A stretch of 64,000 bases of DNA from Lottia gigantea. Taxonomy: Eukaryota > Mollusca > Gastropoda > Lottiidae. Below the pieces are notes generated by a model that saw nothing but the letters and a program-made list of their open reading frames with translations, made no database searches and was not told the DNA's origin. Every line of letters begins with the position of its first letter. Positions within the stretch are counted from its first letter, which is position 1. Made by a program: the position numbers and the translations under genes. The stretch lies in the NCBI RefSeq assembly GCF_000327385.1, contig NW_008708645.1, forward strand, positions 867,542-931,541, written 5' to 3'. Of the stretch, positions 29,955 to 41,332 are shown in pieces.

Positions 29955-30600
29955 GGGACACTTCAGTATCATACCTCTATCGGAAGTGATGATTAGAATT
30001 ATTTCATCTTTTGGTAATGTAACCGTTAGACATCGACAATGACTCTCAGGGACTATGAGTCAGCTCAGTGACCCACATGTCCAACAACAGGCTTACAAAC
30101 ATATCGCTATATCGTGCATATAAGCCAAATTTCACTCACTTCAGTATTATACCTCTACCGGAAGTGATGATTGGAATTGTTTCAACTTTTGTTAATGTAA
30201 CCCATAGACATGGACAATGATTCTTAGGGACTATGAGTTACCTCAGTGACCAACATGCTCAACAACGGGCCTTCAAAATGTGACTATATCGTGTATATGA
30301 GCCAAATTACACACCCTCGGTATTATACCTCTACCGGAAGTGATGATTAGAATCATTTCATATTTTGGTAATGTAACCCCTAGACATCGACAATGACTCT
30401 TAGGGACTAAGAATTACCTCAGTGACCCACATGCCTAACAACGGGCCTTCAAAATGTGACTATTTCGTGTATATAAGAAAAATTGCACAAACTTCAGTAT
30501 TATACCTCTACCGGAATTGATTCGAATCGTTTTATCTTTTGGTAATGTAACCCTTAGAAATCGGCAATAACTCCTAGGGACTATTCGTCAGCTCAATTCG
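29955..30600 (+). repeat. ~177-bp satellite, four units
   Basis: 'acttcagtattatacctct' or its variants recur at 29961, 30139, 30315 and 30492 (period 176-178). Each unit contains 'ggaagtgatga', 'ttttggtaatgtaaccc', 'gggactatgag' and 'ggccttcaaaatgtgac'. Same family as 12180-12482. Confidence 0.85.
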
Positions 30601-30625
30601 AACATCTTCTATGGCGAAGAAAAAG

Positions 30626-31925
30626 AAAGCTTGCCAGGCAAGGTAATATACGCCCACTGGCAGCTTTGATTTTGAATAAAAATATTCAGCATTACAGTAA
30701 CAATCACCAGTATGAAATATTCAACCTTCAGTCATACACTTCTTTGAACTATTGAGGGCGATAATGAATAATATTGAGTATGAGTTATTGCCTTTGTTCT
30801 TGAAAACGTGTTCAATTTTTAGCTTATGAAAACTTTAAAAGGCAAATATTCAATCTTCAGCGCGGGACTAAAAAATAAAAGCATGTTTTGTCAAAATCCA
30901 GCAACAATCATGCCGTTTAGTGTTTAAGAGCTAAATTTGAAAGCGCTTTCAAGAACAAGGGCAGTAACTCATACTAAATATTTTTTAATTCTTCTGATTT
31001 TCAATAGGGTTCATCCTTGGGTGACTACGAACATTCACACCAAGTTTCATCAAAATCCGTCAAGAATTGTGCCTTCTTGAGTGATTACAAGCTAAAAATT
31101 GAACTCGTTTTCAAGAGCAAGGGCAATAATTCATACTAAATATTTTTCAATTTTTCTGATTTTCAATATGGTTTAACCTTGGTTGATAACAAACACTCAT
31201 GCCAAGTTTCGTCAAAATCCATCAAGAATTGTGCCTTCTAGAGTGTTTACGAGCTAAAAATTGAACGCATTTTCAAGAACAAGGGCAATAACACATACTA
31301 AATATTTTTCGATTCTTCTGATTTTAAATAGGGTTTATCCTTGGGTGATTACAAACACTCATGCCCAGTTTCTTTAAAATCCATCAAGAATTGTCTCTTC
31401 TAGAGTATTTACGAGCTAAAAATCGAACGCGTTTTCAAGAACAAGGGCAATAACACATACTAAATATTTTTCGATTCTTCTTATTTTCAATAGGGTTCAT
31501 CCTTGGGTGATTACAAACACTCATGCCAAGTTTCGTTACAATCCATCAAGAATTGTCTAGAGTGTTTACGATCTAAAAACTGAACGCGTTTTCAAGAACA
31601 AGGGCAATAACTCATACTAAATATTTTTCGATTCTCCTTTTCTTCAATAGGGTTCATCCTTGGGTGATTACGAACACTCATACCATGTTTTGTCAAAATC
31701 CAAAGAATTGTGCCTTTCAAAGTGTTTACGAGCTAAAAATTGAACGCGTTTTCAAGAACAAGGGCAATAACTCATACTAGATATTTTTTGATTCTTCTGA
31801 TTTTCAATAGGGTTCATCCTTGGGTGATTACGAACACACATACCAAGTTTTGTCAAAATCCGTCAAGAATTGTGTCTTGTAGAGTGTTTACGAGCAATTG
31901 TGGACGGACCGATGACAAATTGGCA
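30626..31925 (+). mobile_element. Type 1 satellite element, left half of a head-to-head pair
   Basis: Left end 'agcttgccaggcaaggt' at 30628, then ~7 diverged 162-bp units and a 'gtggacggacc' tract at 31901-31911. Instead of the usual right-end hairpin the sequence switches to ~150 bp of unique DNA and then to an inverted copy (32075-32766). Confidence 0.75.
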
Positions 31926-32074
31926 ATGGAAGGTGAGGCGTCAAGAAAATCGAAATGTGTACGCAAAATCAAGAAGGTTAGCCTACTGAAAATATATCTC
32001 TGGTAAAAGGGAAATCTTCATCCCCAATAAAGGTAAATTTTAGAATAAAGCTATAGAAACTAGTCTGTAGGCCT

Positions 32075-32766
32075 ATTGAAAATCAGACGAATCGAAAAAT
32101 ATTTACTATGAGTTATTGCCCTTGTTCTTGAAATGCTCGTACACACTCTAGAACGTGCAATTAATGACGGATTTTGATGAAACTTGGTATGAGTGTTCCT
32201 AATCGCCCAAGGATAAACCCTATCGAAAATCAGAAAATTCGAAAAATATTTAGTATTAGTTATTGCCCTTGTTCTCGAAAACGCGTTCAATTTTTAGTTC
32301 GTAAAAACTCTAGAAGGCACAATTCTTGACGGATTTTAACGGAATTTGGCTTGAGTGTTTGTTATCAACCAAGGATAAACCCTATTGAAAATCAGAAAAA
32401 TCAAACAATATTTAGTATCAGTTATTGCCCTTGATCTTGAAAACTCGTTCAATTTGTGCTTGTAAACAGTCTAGAAGGCATGATTCTTGCCGAATTTTGA
32501 CAAAACTTGGTTTTATTAATCATTACCGTGCTGAAAATTGAATATTTGTCTTCTAGAGTTTTCACGAGCTAAAGATTGAACATGTTTTCAAGAACTAGGG
32601 AAATAACTCAATATTATTCAGTATCGCCCTAAAGAGTTCAAAAGAAGTGTATGACTGAAGGTTGAATATTTCATACTGGTGATTGTTACTGTACTGCTAA
32701 ATATTTATGTTCAAAATCAAAGCTGCCAGTGGGCGTATATTACCTTGCCTGGCAAGCTATCTTTTC
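32075..32766 (-). mobile_element. Type 1 satellite element, inverted right half of the pair
   Basis: Units run on the minus strand and end at an inverted left end ('agctgccagtgggcgtat', 'accttgcctggcaagctat'). Together with 30626-31925 this makes a ~2.1-kb foldback-like structure bounded by two copies of the same left end in inverted orientation. Confidence 0.75.
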
Positions 32767-32972
32767 CCATTCAATACAGTTAATCATTGTGAAAAAAGAC
32801 CATTTGGTTCTACCACCTGATAGTTACGACAGCTTTGGTCAATCGTAAATTTACACCAGAATTAGTTGTAAACTTACGATAAATTTGATCGTAAGATATT
32901 TTGAGAAACGGGGCCCAGGTCATGATTATAAATGCACACTTGTGGTATTATCGCTTGAAATTTGATTTCATT
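32767..32972. other. Short unique stretch with a possible MITE terminus
   Basis: 'gatcgtaagatattttgag' followed by 'aaacggggccc' (32888-32925) resembles the terminal motif of MITEs seen in marine invertebrates; the other terminus was not found. No gene. Confidence 0.3.
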
Positions 32973-33120
32973 TTGGTGTCGGATGGAAATATAAAAGTGT
33001 CGGATGGAAATATAAAAGTGTCGGATGGAAATATATGTCAACAACGGTTGTTTTTATCATAAAATATAACTTTAAGCTAAGATAATGAAGGCTAGAGTTT
33101 GAATTAAGGTGAAGGGGTAA

Positions 33121-33687
33121 AGGTGCATTTATACAGAGCGCGAACGCGAACGCGGTTTTTCGTCATGGAATGGTGTCATCATTTTATAGAGGGACCGTTC
33201 AAATAGAATGCGAACGCGAACGCGAACAAATATTTGTTCGCGCGGTCGACCGCCGAGATTGCCCCAAGAGTGAATTTTTCAGAAAGTCGCGCGGATTTCT
33301 TGCTATCAACCAATCAGCTTGTACCACCTCCCTTGCATCATTTCCTAAAATAGAAACTTGTGCACATGGCTTTTCCAATTTGCTTGTAGGGTACAAACAA
33401 TGGATAAAACGGAAGTTTTGATTTTAGAAGTTGAAAAGAATCCAGTTATGTTTGACAAAGCTGAAAAAACTTACAAAGAGACAGTAAAAAAGAAAGATAT
33501 TTGGAAGGGAATCGGAGAGATGATTCCAAAATGACCATATGACCAAATTTTAACAACAAAAGAGGCGATCCGCATTGAAAGCCGTCGACGGTTTTCCACG
33601 TTCGTGTTCGCGCTCTATTTGAATGACTGAACTGATGAAAAGTCGCGTTCGCGCCGGTCGCATTCGCGCTCTGTATAAACCCACCTT
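33121..33687. mobile_element. Short DNA element with GC-rich terminal inverted repeats (Harbinger-like?)
   Basis: Ends AGGTGCATTTATACAGAGCG (left) and the complementary CGCTCTGTATAAACCCACCT (right), followed inward on both sides by CGAACGCGAACGCG-type repeats. Flanking TA or TAA on both sides may be the target duplication. It carries the MADF remnant at 33400-33534, which fits PIF/Harbinger elements that encode MADF/Myb-like proteins, but no transposase is present. Confidence 0.6.
33400..33534 (+). pseudogene. MADF (Myb/SANT-like) DNA-binding domain remnant, 44 codons
   Basis: ATG 33400 to TGA 33532: MDKTEVLILEVEKNPVMFDK then 'AEKTYKETVKKKDIWKGIGE'. This matches the MADF pattern: hydrophobic helix, 'V-x-x-x-P-V-x-F-D' (usually P-x-L-W-D), 'Y-K-x-x-x-x-K-K-x-x-W-x-x-I'. 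Only the first two helices are present, then a stop; a full MADF domain has ~85 residues. Such domains occur in host Adf-1-like regulators and in the second protein of Harbinger transposons, which the context favours. Confidence 0.6.
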
Positions 33688-33699
33688 TAAAGGACTTGA

Positions 33700-34475
33700 A
33701 CAATGAGACTCTTTTGACTTTTATTTGGTCTATGACAATTGCTTTGATGGCTTTAGGTAAAGACATTCTTTTCTCACTGATTGATGCAAAATTGTACAAT
33801 ATCTCGGTTCTTTACCTATTATTTAGAAAATTCAAGACTTTTTATAAACCTTTGGATATTACCAACATCAGATTTTACTTGCTTTACCTATAAAAATTCT
33901 TTGGTAGGTCATAAATAACTTTTTTTTCGTTTTTGAAATCATGGTAAATCTGTTGAACAATTTAAGAAGAAACTATTTTTGGTCATTTTCCTGTTTTCCC
34001 TAAAAGTGCTGTTATGCAAATTTATTGCATTGTTAAACTGTACAACAAAGTCTTAAATGCCATACAAAATACAAAACTACTGAAAATTATAAGAAATTGA
34101 TATTTGTTTTTGTCTTGTGGGTTTTGGTGTTGGATGGAAATTGTTTTAGTGTCGGATGGAAATTATTTCAAAAAGGCACCAAGGTTTTAAAATTGTCTGT
34201 TGAATGATTTGGTGTTTATTAAACTTAAAAACAAATTGAAAATTGATAGTTGGTGAATATTTTACATGCTTTAAATTGTATTAATGCAAGAGAGTGAACT
34301 GAACCTTATTGCAGTTGGAAACAAATTTCTGAAATTACACTTTCATTGTGAGTTTTCAAAGAAAAATGTTTGGAAACACAAATTTTTGATATGATAAAGA
34401 TAACTTAGATATATCTGACGCAAAATGAATTTTATAAAAAAAAAATCTTTTGATAAATTTCTTAGCAAGCCACCC
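33700..34475. other. AT-rich interior of the 32976-34497 element; no gene
   Basis: No recognised coding sequence. The 65-residue frame at 33696-33893 has no family features. Confidence 0.5.
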
Positions 34476-34694
34476 TCTAACTATTTCCATCCGACACTAA
34501 AACAGTGCCAGACACGTTAAGTAATTTGTTTGTATCTCGGTTGCATGAGATTTTTTTCCTTTAATTTAATTGAAGTTCATTAATAAACATATTCTTCAGT
34601 AATAAACAACCAAAATCATGAAAAATGTAGGCATGAAAAATATCAGGAATAGGTGTGACCACTTTTGAAACACACCCGTCAAGTTTTATTATTT

Positions 34695-35265
34695 TCATAC
34701 GCCCACATGAAATGGGGGCGTTTAATGCCGTCACCCATGTCTGTCGGTCCGTCCCTCGATTTGTCCGTCGGTCCTTCCACAATTGCTCGTAAACACTCTA
34801 CAAGACACCATTCTTGTTGGATTTTGACAAAACTTGGTATGAGTGTTCATAATCACCCAAGGATGAACCCTATTGAAAATCAGAAGAATTGAAAAATATT
34901 TAGTATAAGTTATTGCCCTTGTTCTTGAAAACGCTTTCAATTTTTAGCTTGTAAACACTATAGAAGGCACAATTCGTGACGGATTTTGACGAAACTTGGT
35001 GTGAGTGTTTGTAATCACACAAGGATAAACCCTATCGAAAATCAGAAAAATTGAAAATATAAAGTATGAGTTATTTCCCTTGTTCTTGAAAATTCTTGAC
35101 AGATTTTGATAATATTATTCAGTATCGCCTCAAAAAGTTCAAAAGAAGTGTATGTCTGAAGGTTGAATATTTCATACTGGTGATTGTTACTGTACTGTCA
35201 AATATTTTTATTGAAAATCAAAGCTGCAAGTGGGCATATATTACCTTGCCTGGCAAGCTATCTTT
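34695..35265 (-). mobile_element. Type 1 satellite element, complete, minus orientation
   Basis: Right end at 34697 ('atacgcccacatgaaatggg'), GACG/GTCC tract 34740-34780, about two to three 162-bp units, left arm, and left end 'accttgcctggcaagctat' at 35244-35262. One of the shortest complete copies, useful for defining the element's ends. Confidence 0.8.
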
Positions 35266-35520
35266 ATATTTAGTACTGCGCTAGAGGTTGAATATTTGCC
35301 TTCTAGAGTTTACACAAGCTAAAAATTTTACACGTTTTCAAGAACAAGGGCAATAACTCATACTCAATATTATTCAGTATCACCTCAAAAAGTTCAAAAG
35401 AAGTGTATGACTAAAGGTTGAATATTTCATACTGGTAATTGTTACTGTACCGCCAAATATTTTTATTCAAAATAAAAGCTGACAATGAGCGTTTATTACA
35501 TTTCCTGGCAAGCTATCTTT
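35266..35520 (-). repeat. Partial type 1 element (left arm and left end only)
   Basis: Repeats the left arm ('agttcaaaagaagtgtatga', 'ttgaatatttcatactggt') and a decayed left end ('cctggcaagctatcttta'). It lies in tandem with the preceding element. Confidence 0.7.
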
Positions 35521-35599
35521 ACTATAGTGGTTATAATTTATCGTTTGGTTTCTGACTTTTATTTCTGTTATCCCATATATTTATAGTATTGAAGTCATT

Positions 35600-36360
35600 C
35601 ATATTTTGAGGTTTTTCTTTGTCTTGTAAAGTCCAGTTGCATGAAAATTATTTGAAATCTGAGGATTTTCTTTTTCATAAATTTGGTACCATGGTCCATT
35701 ATTTTACCTATAGCGATATTAATTATGTTTTTAACTAATTTTTGCCATGTTCCACCACATTCTATTAATTTGTTTATTTTTGGTTTTAACTTAACTCTTC
35801 TGACCAAATTATCTTTACCATAAACTCTATCTACTATTCTTCCAAGTAACCAATTACATCTCGATTGCTGGTCATCTACCATTAAAACTATATCGTTGAC
35901 TTGAAGATTTTTTCTTGGTAATAACCATTTCTGCCGTTCCTGCAACTGAGGTAGGTAATAAACATCGCCGCCAGAAAACATCTACCATATATTGGACCTG
36001 GCGCCATCGTTTTCTAAACATATCTTGTCGAACAAAGTGACCAGACGGTAAGTTAAGTTGACCTGATCTCAATAAGATAAAATAATCTTCTATTTTCTCT
36101 TTATTCCATTCATCTAGGGCTAACTTTAATTCTTTACAGACTCCGATGAAGTTGGTTCCATTGTCAGTTCGAATTTCGACTGGCCTGCCTCTTCTTGAAA
36201 TAAATCTTCTCAGCGCATTTATGAAGGAATCTGTATCCAGTGATGTAGTGACTTCAAGATGTATGGCTCTAACAGATAAGCATGTGAATATGCATCCATA
36301 TCTTTTTGGCGTACTTCGTCCTTGTTTTACTTGGAAAGGGCCAAAGAAATCAATGCCCAC
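35600..36360 (-). pseudogene. BEL/Pao integrase part of fossil 1
   Basis: 'MGIDFFGPFQVKQGRSTPKR', 'YGCIFTCLSVRAIHLEV', 'RRGRPVEIRTDNGTNFIG' carry the D and D residues of the DDE catalytic core. Toward the element's 3' side 'WLLPRKNLQVNDIVLMVDD' and 'WLLGRIVDRVYG' match the DUF5641 domain typical of BEL/Pao. Integrates the cDNA in live relatives. Confidence 0.8.
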
Positions 36361-36559
36361 ACATGAGAATGGTGGCTGGAAAGTTTAATGGTAAGTATGA
36401 CATTTTCTGGTTACAAATAGGACCTCTTAATTTCTTGCATGGTACAGCTGTTGAGAAGTTTTCTCACAGCACTGTTTACATTAATAATCCAGTATTTATT
36501 TCTTATTAGTGATATGACATGGTTTCTGCTGAGTGACCAGAATTCTTGTGTATGTCTTG

Positions 36560-37680
36560 AATTATTAGATTGCTGACGTGGTAATTCTTTGGTAAAATCC
36601 GTATTCCATGTGACATAGGTCTTGTAATATCAGTTTCGCCTCCAGGGTACATGGGCTAACGAATCCTAGTGGGTCATAGATTGAGCTCACAACACTTAGG
36701 ATTCCTCTTCTTGATAGTGGTTTTTGTTTTATCGTGATCTTAAATACAAAGTTGTCTTGCTCTACAACCCATTTTACTCCAAGGACTCTTTCTGTGATAT
36801 TCTCAAAATCTAAATTCCTTGCAGTCTTTGCCATCTCTTCTTGTGGTATTTGGCTTAAAACTTCTTTCGAATTTGACATCCATTTTGTGAGTCTAAATCC
36901 ACCATTTGCTAGAAGTTGACAAATATCTTGAACCAATCTTATAGCTTCTTCGTTATTCTTGACTGATTTCAGGAAATCGTCTACGTAAAAGTTTTTATAA
37001 AGGCTTTCGATCACCTCCATCTTCATAAAGGGCTTTGTTATCTTCAGCGGTTTTTTATTAGTGCAAAATTGCAACAACTTGGAGATGATACCGCTCCAAA
37101 AGGGTGTACATTTATCCGATATTCTTTAGGTTCTCCTTGAAGGCTACCATCGGGCCACCATAAATATTTTAATGTGTTTCTGTGGTCTGGGGTCACCCTT
37201 ACTTGGTAGAACATTGACTCTACATCAGCCATCACCGCTAACTTCTCTTTCCTAAATTTTGTTATGACAGATATCATGGAGTTGGTCAACTTAGGTCCCT
37301 GTAAGAGTTCTCCATTAATCGACGATCCTTGAAACTTGGCTGAGCAATCAAATACTACTCGGACCTGTTCTGGTTTTTGAGGATGAAAAACTGGATGGTG
37401 TGACAAATAGTAGTTCAGAGTGCTTTCTGTGACCGTATCATCTATTTCTTCTGCGTAACCATTTCGAAGGAGGTCATTCATAAATGTTGTATACTTGTCT
37501 TTTAAATTACTGTCTTTGAATAATCTTCTGCATAGCAGATTCAATCTGTTTTCTACCATAGCCGTGTTATTGGGTGAAGTTGGTGGATAAGATTTCCACA
37601 ATAAGTGGAAGTGTCCATTTTCCTTGGAAATGCTGTCATTCATTATTCTCATTCCCTTTCTGTCATCTTGAGACATTTCT
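36560..37680 (-). pseudogene. BEL/Pao reverse transcriptase part of fossil 1
   Basis: 'HPVFHPQKPEQVRVVFDCSA' and 'LAVMADVESMFYQVRV' (motif A region), 'HRNTLKYLWWPDGS', 'NVHPFGAVSSPSCCNFAL' (motif B region), then 'LYKNFYVDDFLKSV' (motif C with YVDD) and 'GGFRLTKWMSNSKEVL', all diagnostic of the BEL/Pao lineage. Confidence 0.85.
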
Positions 37681-37789
37681 GTCTTGGTTCCGACAAATGA
37701 ATCATTGAACTCCTGATTGCAAAATTCCTTAAACTGTCTTGATAAATCTTCATTAGTCTTTAAGAAATGGGAGACAACTCTCTTTCTGC

Positions 37790-39400
37790 TAGTGATGCTT
37801 TCTTGATTTAATCTTCCATTTAGGCACCATCCATCGTGTTGCGAATGAACCAGAATTTCTACTTTTAATGATTTTCAATGGTTGCAGAGCTTCTATACAG
37901 TCATTACCAATTAGCAATCCAACTTCTTCTACACCAGGTAACCAAGTTAGATTTATATCATCCAGATGTTTCCATCGTTTGATGTCTTGTGGAGTGGATA
38001 AATCATCAATAGACACTGGTATTTTCGAGGTAGAGTAGACCGCAGGTAATTCAACTAGATTTTCATCATTCATGTCTATTACTACTAATTTAACAATTTC
38101 ACTTTGAGTTAAACTGTCGGTCTTCTCCATTGTCGTTAGTGAAAACTGTACTCTTTTTCCCCTTATTCCAAGCATGTTTAGAAGACCCTTTGTGCAAAAT
38201 GATGAATTTGATCCTGTATCAAGGAGAGCATAGGTTTTTATTGTCTTGTCTTCATTTGGTGACAAATTTTTAACTGTCTTCTCATTTGTGATTGATTCAG
38301 GTTGGTGAAGGAGAGAACAGTGTCTTTTGGTACAATGCAAATAGTTATTCCCTTTCTTGCAGTTTATCGCTCTATGTCCTGGGTATAAACAATTGAAGCA
38401 AAGCAGATTTTCAGCAACAAACTTTCTTCTTTTTTCTAGGCTTTGGCCTTTGAACTGGATACAAGATTCAATATGGTGAATCCCTTTACATAAAATACAG
38501 TGATAACTACTGGTTGGGTTGTTGTTTTTAACTTGTGTGGAAAAGTTCTTGCCCTTTGATTTAGCTTCATCTTTCTTAAAATCCTTTCTTCTGTCTTCAG
38601 TTGAGTTAAGATCACCAAATACAGGATGGCTTGCAATTCTAGATTCTGAATTTGACAATGTCTTCAAAGTTTGCTTCTCTACCATCATTTTTTCTTTCTA
38701 TCATATCTGATTGGGTTCTCCAACGCTTTCTCATATCGTATGGCAGTCTCATTATAATCTTCTTTAAACTTTCAGCATTTTCAATCTTTGAACCATAGCC
38801 AATCTCCTTTAAAATATTCTTACATTTAATAAGTTTGACTGATAGTTTCTCTAAAGCATCTTTGTCTTCGTTTTTCAACTTTGGACCATCAATTATCTTC
38901 TCTACATGTTTTGTGGCGATTTTATTATTCTGACCATATTTTTGTTTAAGTAAACGTCTGGCTTCCTTATAATCCTTTGAAGGGAGACTACTCTTCATCA
39001 GCTCTTTGACTTCGCCCTTTGTGTACTGCACTAAGTAGTACAACAACGTTCCTTCATTATCAACTTTATTTTCTATTAAACTTTCAAATCCTCCAATGAA
39101 ATCATTATAATCTAGGGGATTCCCATCAAACACAGGAACTTCTTGGTTTGAGCGCTTGAATGTTTGATATTTGGTTGTTGATCAATTTTTCCATAAACTC
39201 CTTTAAAGTCTCTACTTCATTTTGTGTTTGAGTGGGATTTGATGTTTGTTGAGGCTTGAGGTGAGGCTTGAGGTGAGGTGTCGTCATAATTTTGAGCTAA
39301 AGTTCTTCTTTCATAGTTATTGGCATTTCTGTCCTGACCATATGATCTTTCTACTTGGTGATTGTATAATTGTATTGCTACTGCAAAGTCCCAGTTTGTT
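37790..39400 (-). pseudogene. BEL/Pao gag and aspartic protease parts of fossil 1
   Basis: Gag: 'NPLDYNDFIGGFESLIENKV' and 'YLVQYTKGEVKELMKSSLPS' (DUF1759). Nucleic-acid-binding knuckles 'CFNCLYPGHRAINCKKG'. Protease (DUF1758): 'TYALLDTGSNSSFCTKGLL' with the DTG catalytic triad. The gag side begins near a poly-T tract at 39416-39445. Confidence 0.8.
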
Positions 39401-39414
39401 ATCGTATTGTCAAT

Positions 39415-39415
<1 letters not shown>

Positions 39416-39445
<30 letters not shown>
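39416..39445. repeat. 30-base poly-T tract
   Basis: Homopolymer at the right boundary of fossil 1. It marks a junction, since the sequence beyond it is unrelated to the element. Lengths of such tracts are unreliable in assemblies. Confidence 0.9.
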
Positions 39446-39449
39446 CCGA

Positions 39450-40800
39450 TTTTTCCACAGGGCACACAGCCTAGGCTTCGTCGGCTGCATCAACATTTCT
39501 ACATGTGTAGACCTTCTGTAGTGGCAACGTACAAAATGAATATAAATTGAAACATTTTTGCAAAACCGGAAGTGCCACAGTTCAACATGTGCAAAAAGTC
39601 GAAAATCGGCTCTACAAGGCACAATTTTGTATCGATTTTCATCGGGTTTTTATTTTTATAATCTACTTGTTATTTCTGACCTGATAGAAAAATTACGAAA
39701 TTAGAAAATTCGTAGCTCACGTTTTCGATCAAATTTTTCAATTTTTTTGCAACTTTTTTGCTTTTACATCGATTGATCTGAAATTTAAAATACAAAGAGA
39801 CTTCACTAATGTAGATAATATGGTACAGTCAAATTTTGTACGTCATTTCCGGTTTTAAACAGGAAAGCGACTGAATTTCAAATCTACTTCCGGTTGAATA
39901 ACTTCCGGTGTGGCCGATTTTAAAATAAAATCCAGACCGGAAGTGATACTTCTGCCGCCATATTGAAAAAACACACTTTTTCGTAAAACTCAAAATGGGG
40001 CCTCACGGTAAATTTTGATATGCTCAAATTTGATGTGTATGTATTCTGCAATCGATTGCGCAAAATATGTTGCGAGCCGAATTTTGAATTTCGCTTTTGC
40101 TTTTTTGCAACTTCCGGGTGAATTTTTTTCAAACTTTAAACGCTCATACCACGTGACCTTGGCCTTTGATGACCTTGACCTTTATAAGGTCAAAGGTCAT
40201 TCTAATTAACCTAGAGGTTTAATTTTTTCGATTTCCTAATGTTCTTCTCATGCACTTTACATTGATATATAACAATCGTTTTTTTAAGGCAAAATTGAAA
40301 TTCGTGATTTTTTCAAATTTGAGTTTTTTTTTTACAATATTTGCGTCTTTTTGAGCTTGGTGTATGTATATCTTATGATCTATTTGATGTTGAACCTTGA
40401 TATTTGGAATACAACTAGGCACTTTGAATATGAATTCACCTATGACAAAAAAACTTATGTGGGCGTGGCACATCCGGGTTGAATTACTAATTGTTTACAT
40501 TTAGAGGCAGGGGCATAACTCGCATAGGATGCGTTTGTTCAAAAAGGGCCTTTGCACACAATTACCTCATCCTTTTGGCCAGTTTGTGTTAACAGCTCAG
40601 TTGTTTCAGCTTTATAGTTCCAAAAAAGGAACGGGTTTTTAACATTTGGATATTTTCATTTTTCGATTTTGACCTTTGTTGACTTTTGTTGACCTATATC
40701 TTTTGACCTGTATTATGTGGGAGCTTGACATTTGGAATATAACGTAACATTTTGAATATCAATTAACCTATAGATGTAAATCATTTACATCATTTAAATG
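39450..40800 (-). repeat. Diverged relative of the long-arm repeat; no gene
   Basis: Shares ordered motifs with the right arm at 59.56-62.86 kb: 'tggggcctcacggtaaattt', 'ccgaattttgaatttcg', 'accacgtgaccttgg', 'tgaccttgacctttataagg', 'gtgggcgtggcacatccgg' and 'tttgttgacctat'. It lies in the same orientation as that arm, but is much more diverged and less repetitive. Confidence 0.6.
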
Positions 40801-41227
40801 AACGTACCAAATTTCATTTAAATAGGATGAAAACTGTACTCTCTATTGTGTTCACAAACAAATTTTGACGCCCTTTTCATAAATCAACAGCTTAACTTAA
40901 AAACCGTTCATCGAAAGATCATCAAATTCAAACTTGTCCAATATCTCATCATTATAAATATTCACACCAAATTTCATTTAAATTGGATGAAAACTGTAGT
41001 CTCTATTGTGTACACAAACAAATTTTGACGCCTTTTTCATAAGTCAAGGGCAATAACTCAAAACCTTTCATCGAAAGATCGTCAAATTCGAAGTTGTCCA
41101 AGAACTTATTATAAATATTCACACCAATATTCATTTAAATTGGATGAAAACTGTAGACTCTATTGCATTCACAAGTCAATTGTGGATGGACGGACAGAAG
41201 CGACGACAATATACGACCACATTATGT
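40800..41227 (+). repeat. Type 2-like satellite units (~150 bp) with a right end cut at the BEL/Pao fossil
   Basis: Three units ('ggatgaaaactgta', 'caaattttgacgcc', 'cgttcatcgaaagatc') and the right-end approach 'ggatggacggacag', 'atatacgaccacattatgtg'. The right-end hairpin is interrupted where BEL/Pao fossil 2 starts, so the retroelement probably landed in it. Confidence 0.7.
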
Positions 41228-41332
41228 GTTCAATAAAATAGAAGACACACAATCTGTAGGGACCAAAATACTCATCCTACAGATAAAGTTCAAAATGTTT
41301 ATTCAATGACAAAGTTTTCAATTTACAGCTTT
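41228..41332 (-). repeat. Left terminal repeat of BEL/Pao fossil 2 (partial match)
   Basis: 'gttcaataaaatagaagac' at 41228-41246 is followed by 'tgtagggaccaaaatactca' at 41255 and continues to 41332. At the right end the same two motifs occur in the opposite order about 270 bp apart, so the end structure is permuted relative to a simple LTR pair. Confidence 0.65.

Larger units (their letters stand above)
32976..34497. mobile_element. Candidate DNA transposon with 'GTGTCGGATGGAAATA' terminal inverted repeats
   Basis: Left: three tandem 21-bp copies beginning GTGTCGGATGGAAATA at 32976, 32997 and 33018. Right: the inverse TATTTCCATCCGACAC at 34482-34497. Internal direct copies lie at 34126 and 34149. 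The 1.5-kb interior carries no transposase that I recognise and hosts the smaller element at 33121-33687. Superfamily unknown. Confidence 0.5.
35590..39415 (-). mobile_element. BEL/Pao LTR-retrotransposon fossil 1, broken
   Basis: Parts in minus-strand order: gag-like region with DUF1759-type core (about 39.4-38.65 kb), zinc knuckle plus DUF1758 aspartic protease (38.65-37.8), reverse transcriptase (37.7-36.55) and integrase with the C-terminal DUF5641 domain (36.4-35.6). This order and the peptidase/Pao domains define BEL/Pao. No LTRs were recognised; the right side ends at a 30-base poly-T tract. Broken, with several breaks. It is distinct from fossil 2. Confidence 0.85.

Noticed and set aside
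39246-39622. Open frames across the poly-T tract at 39.42 kb
   Set aside because: Homopolymer artefacts at the edge of BEL/Pao fossil 1.
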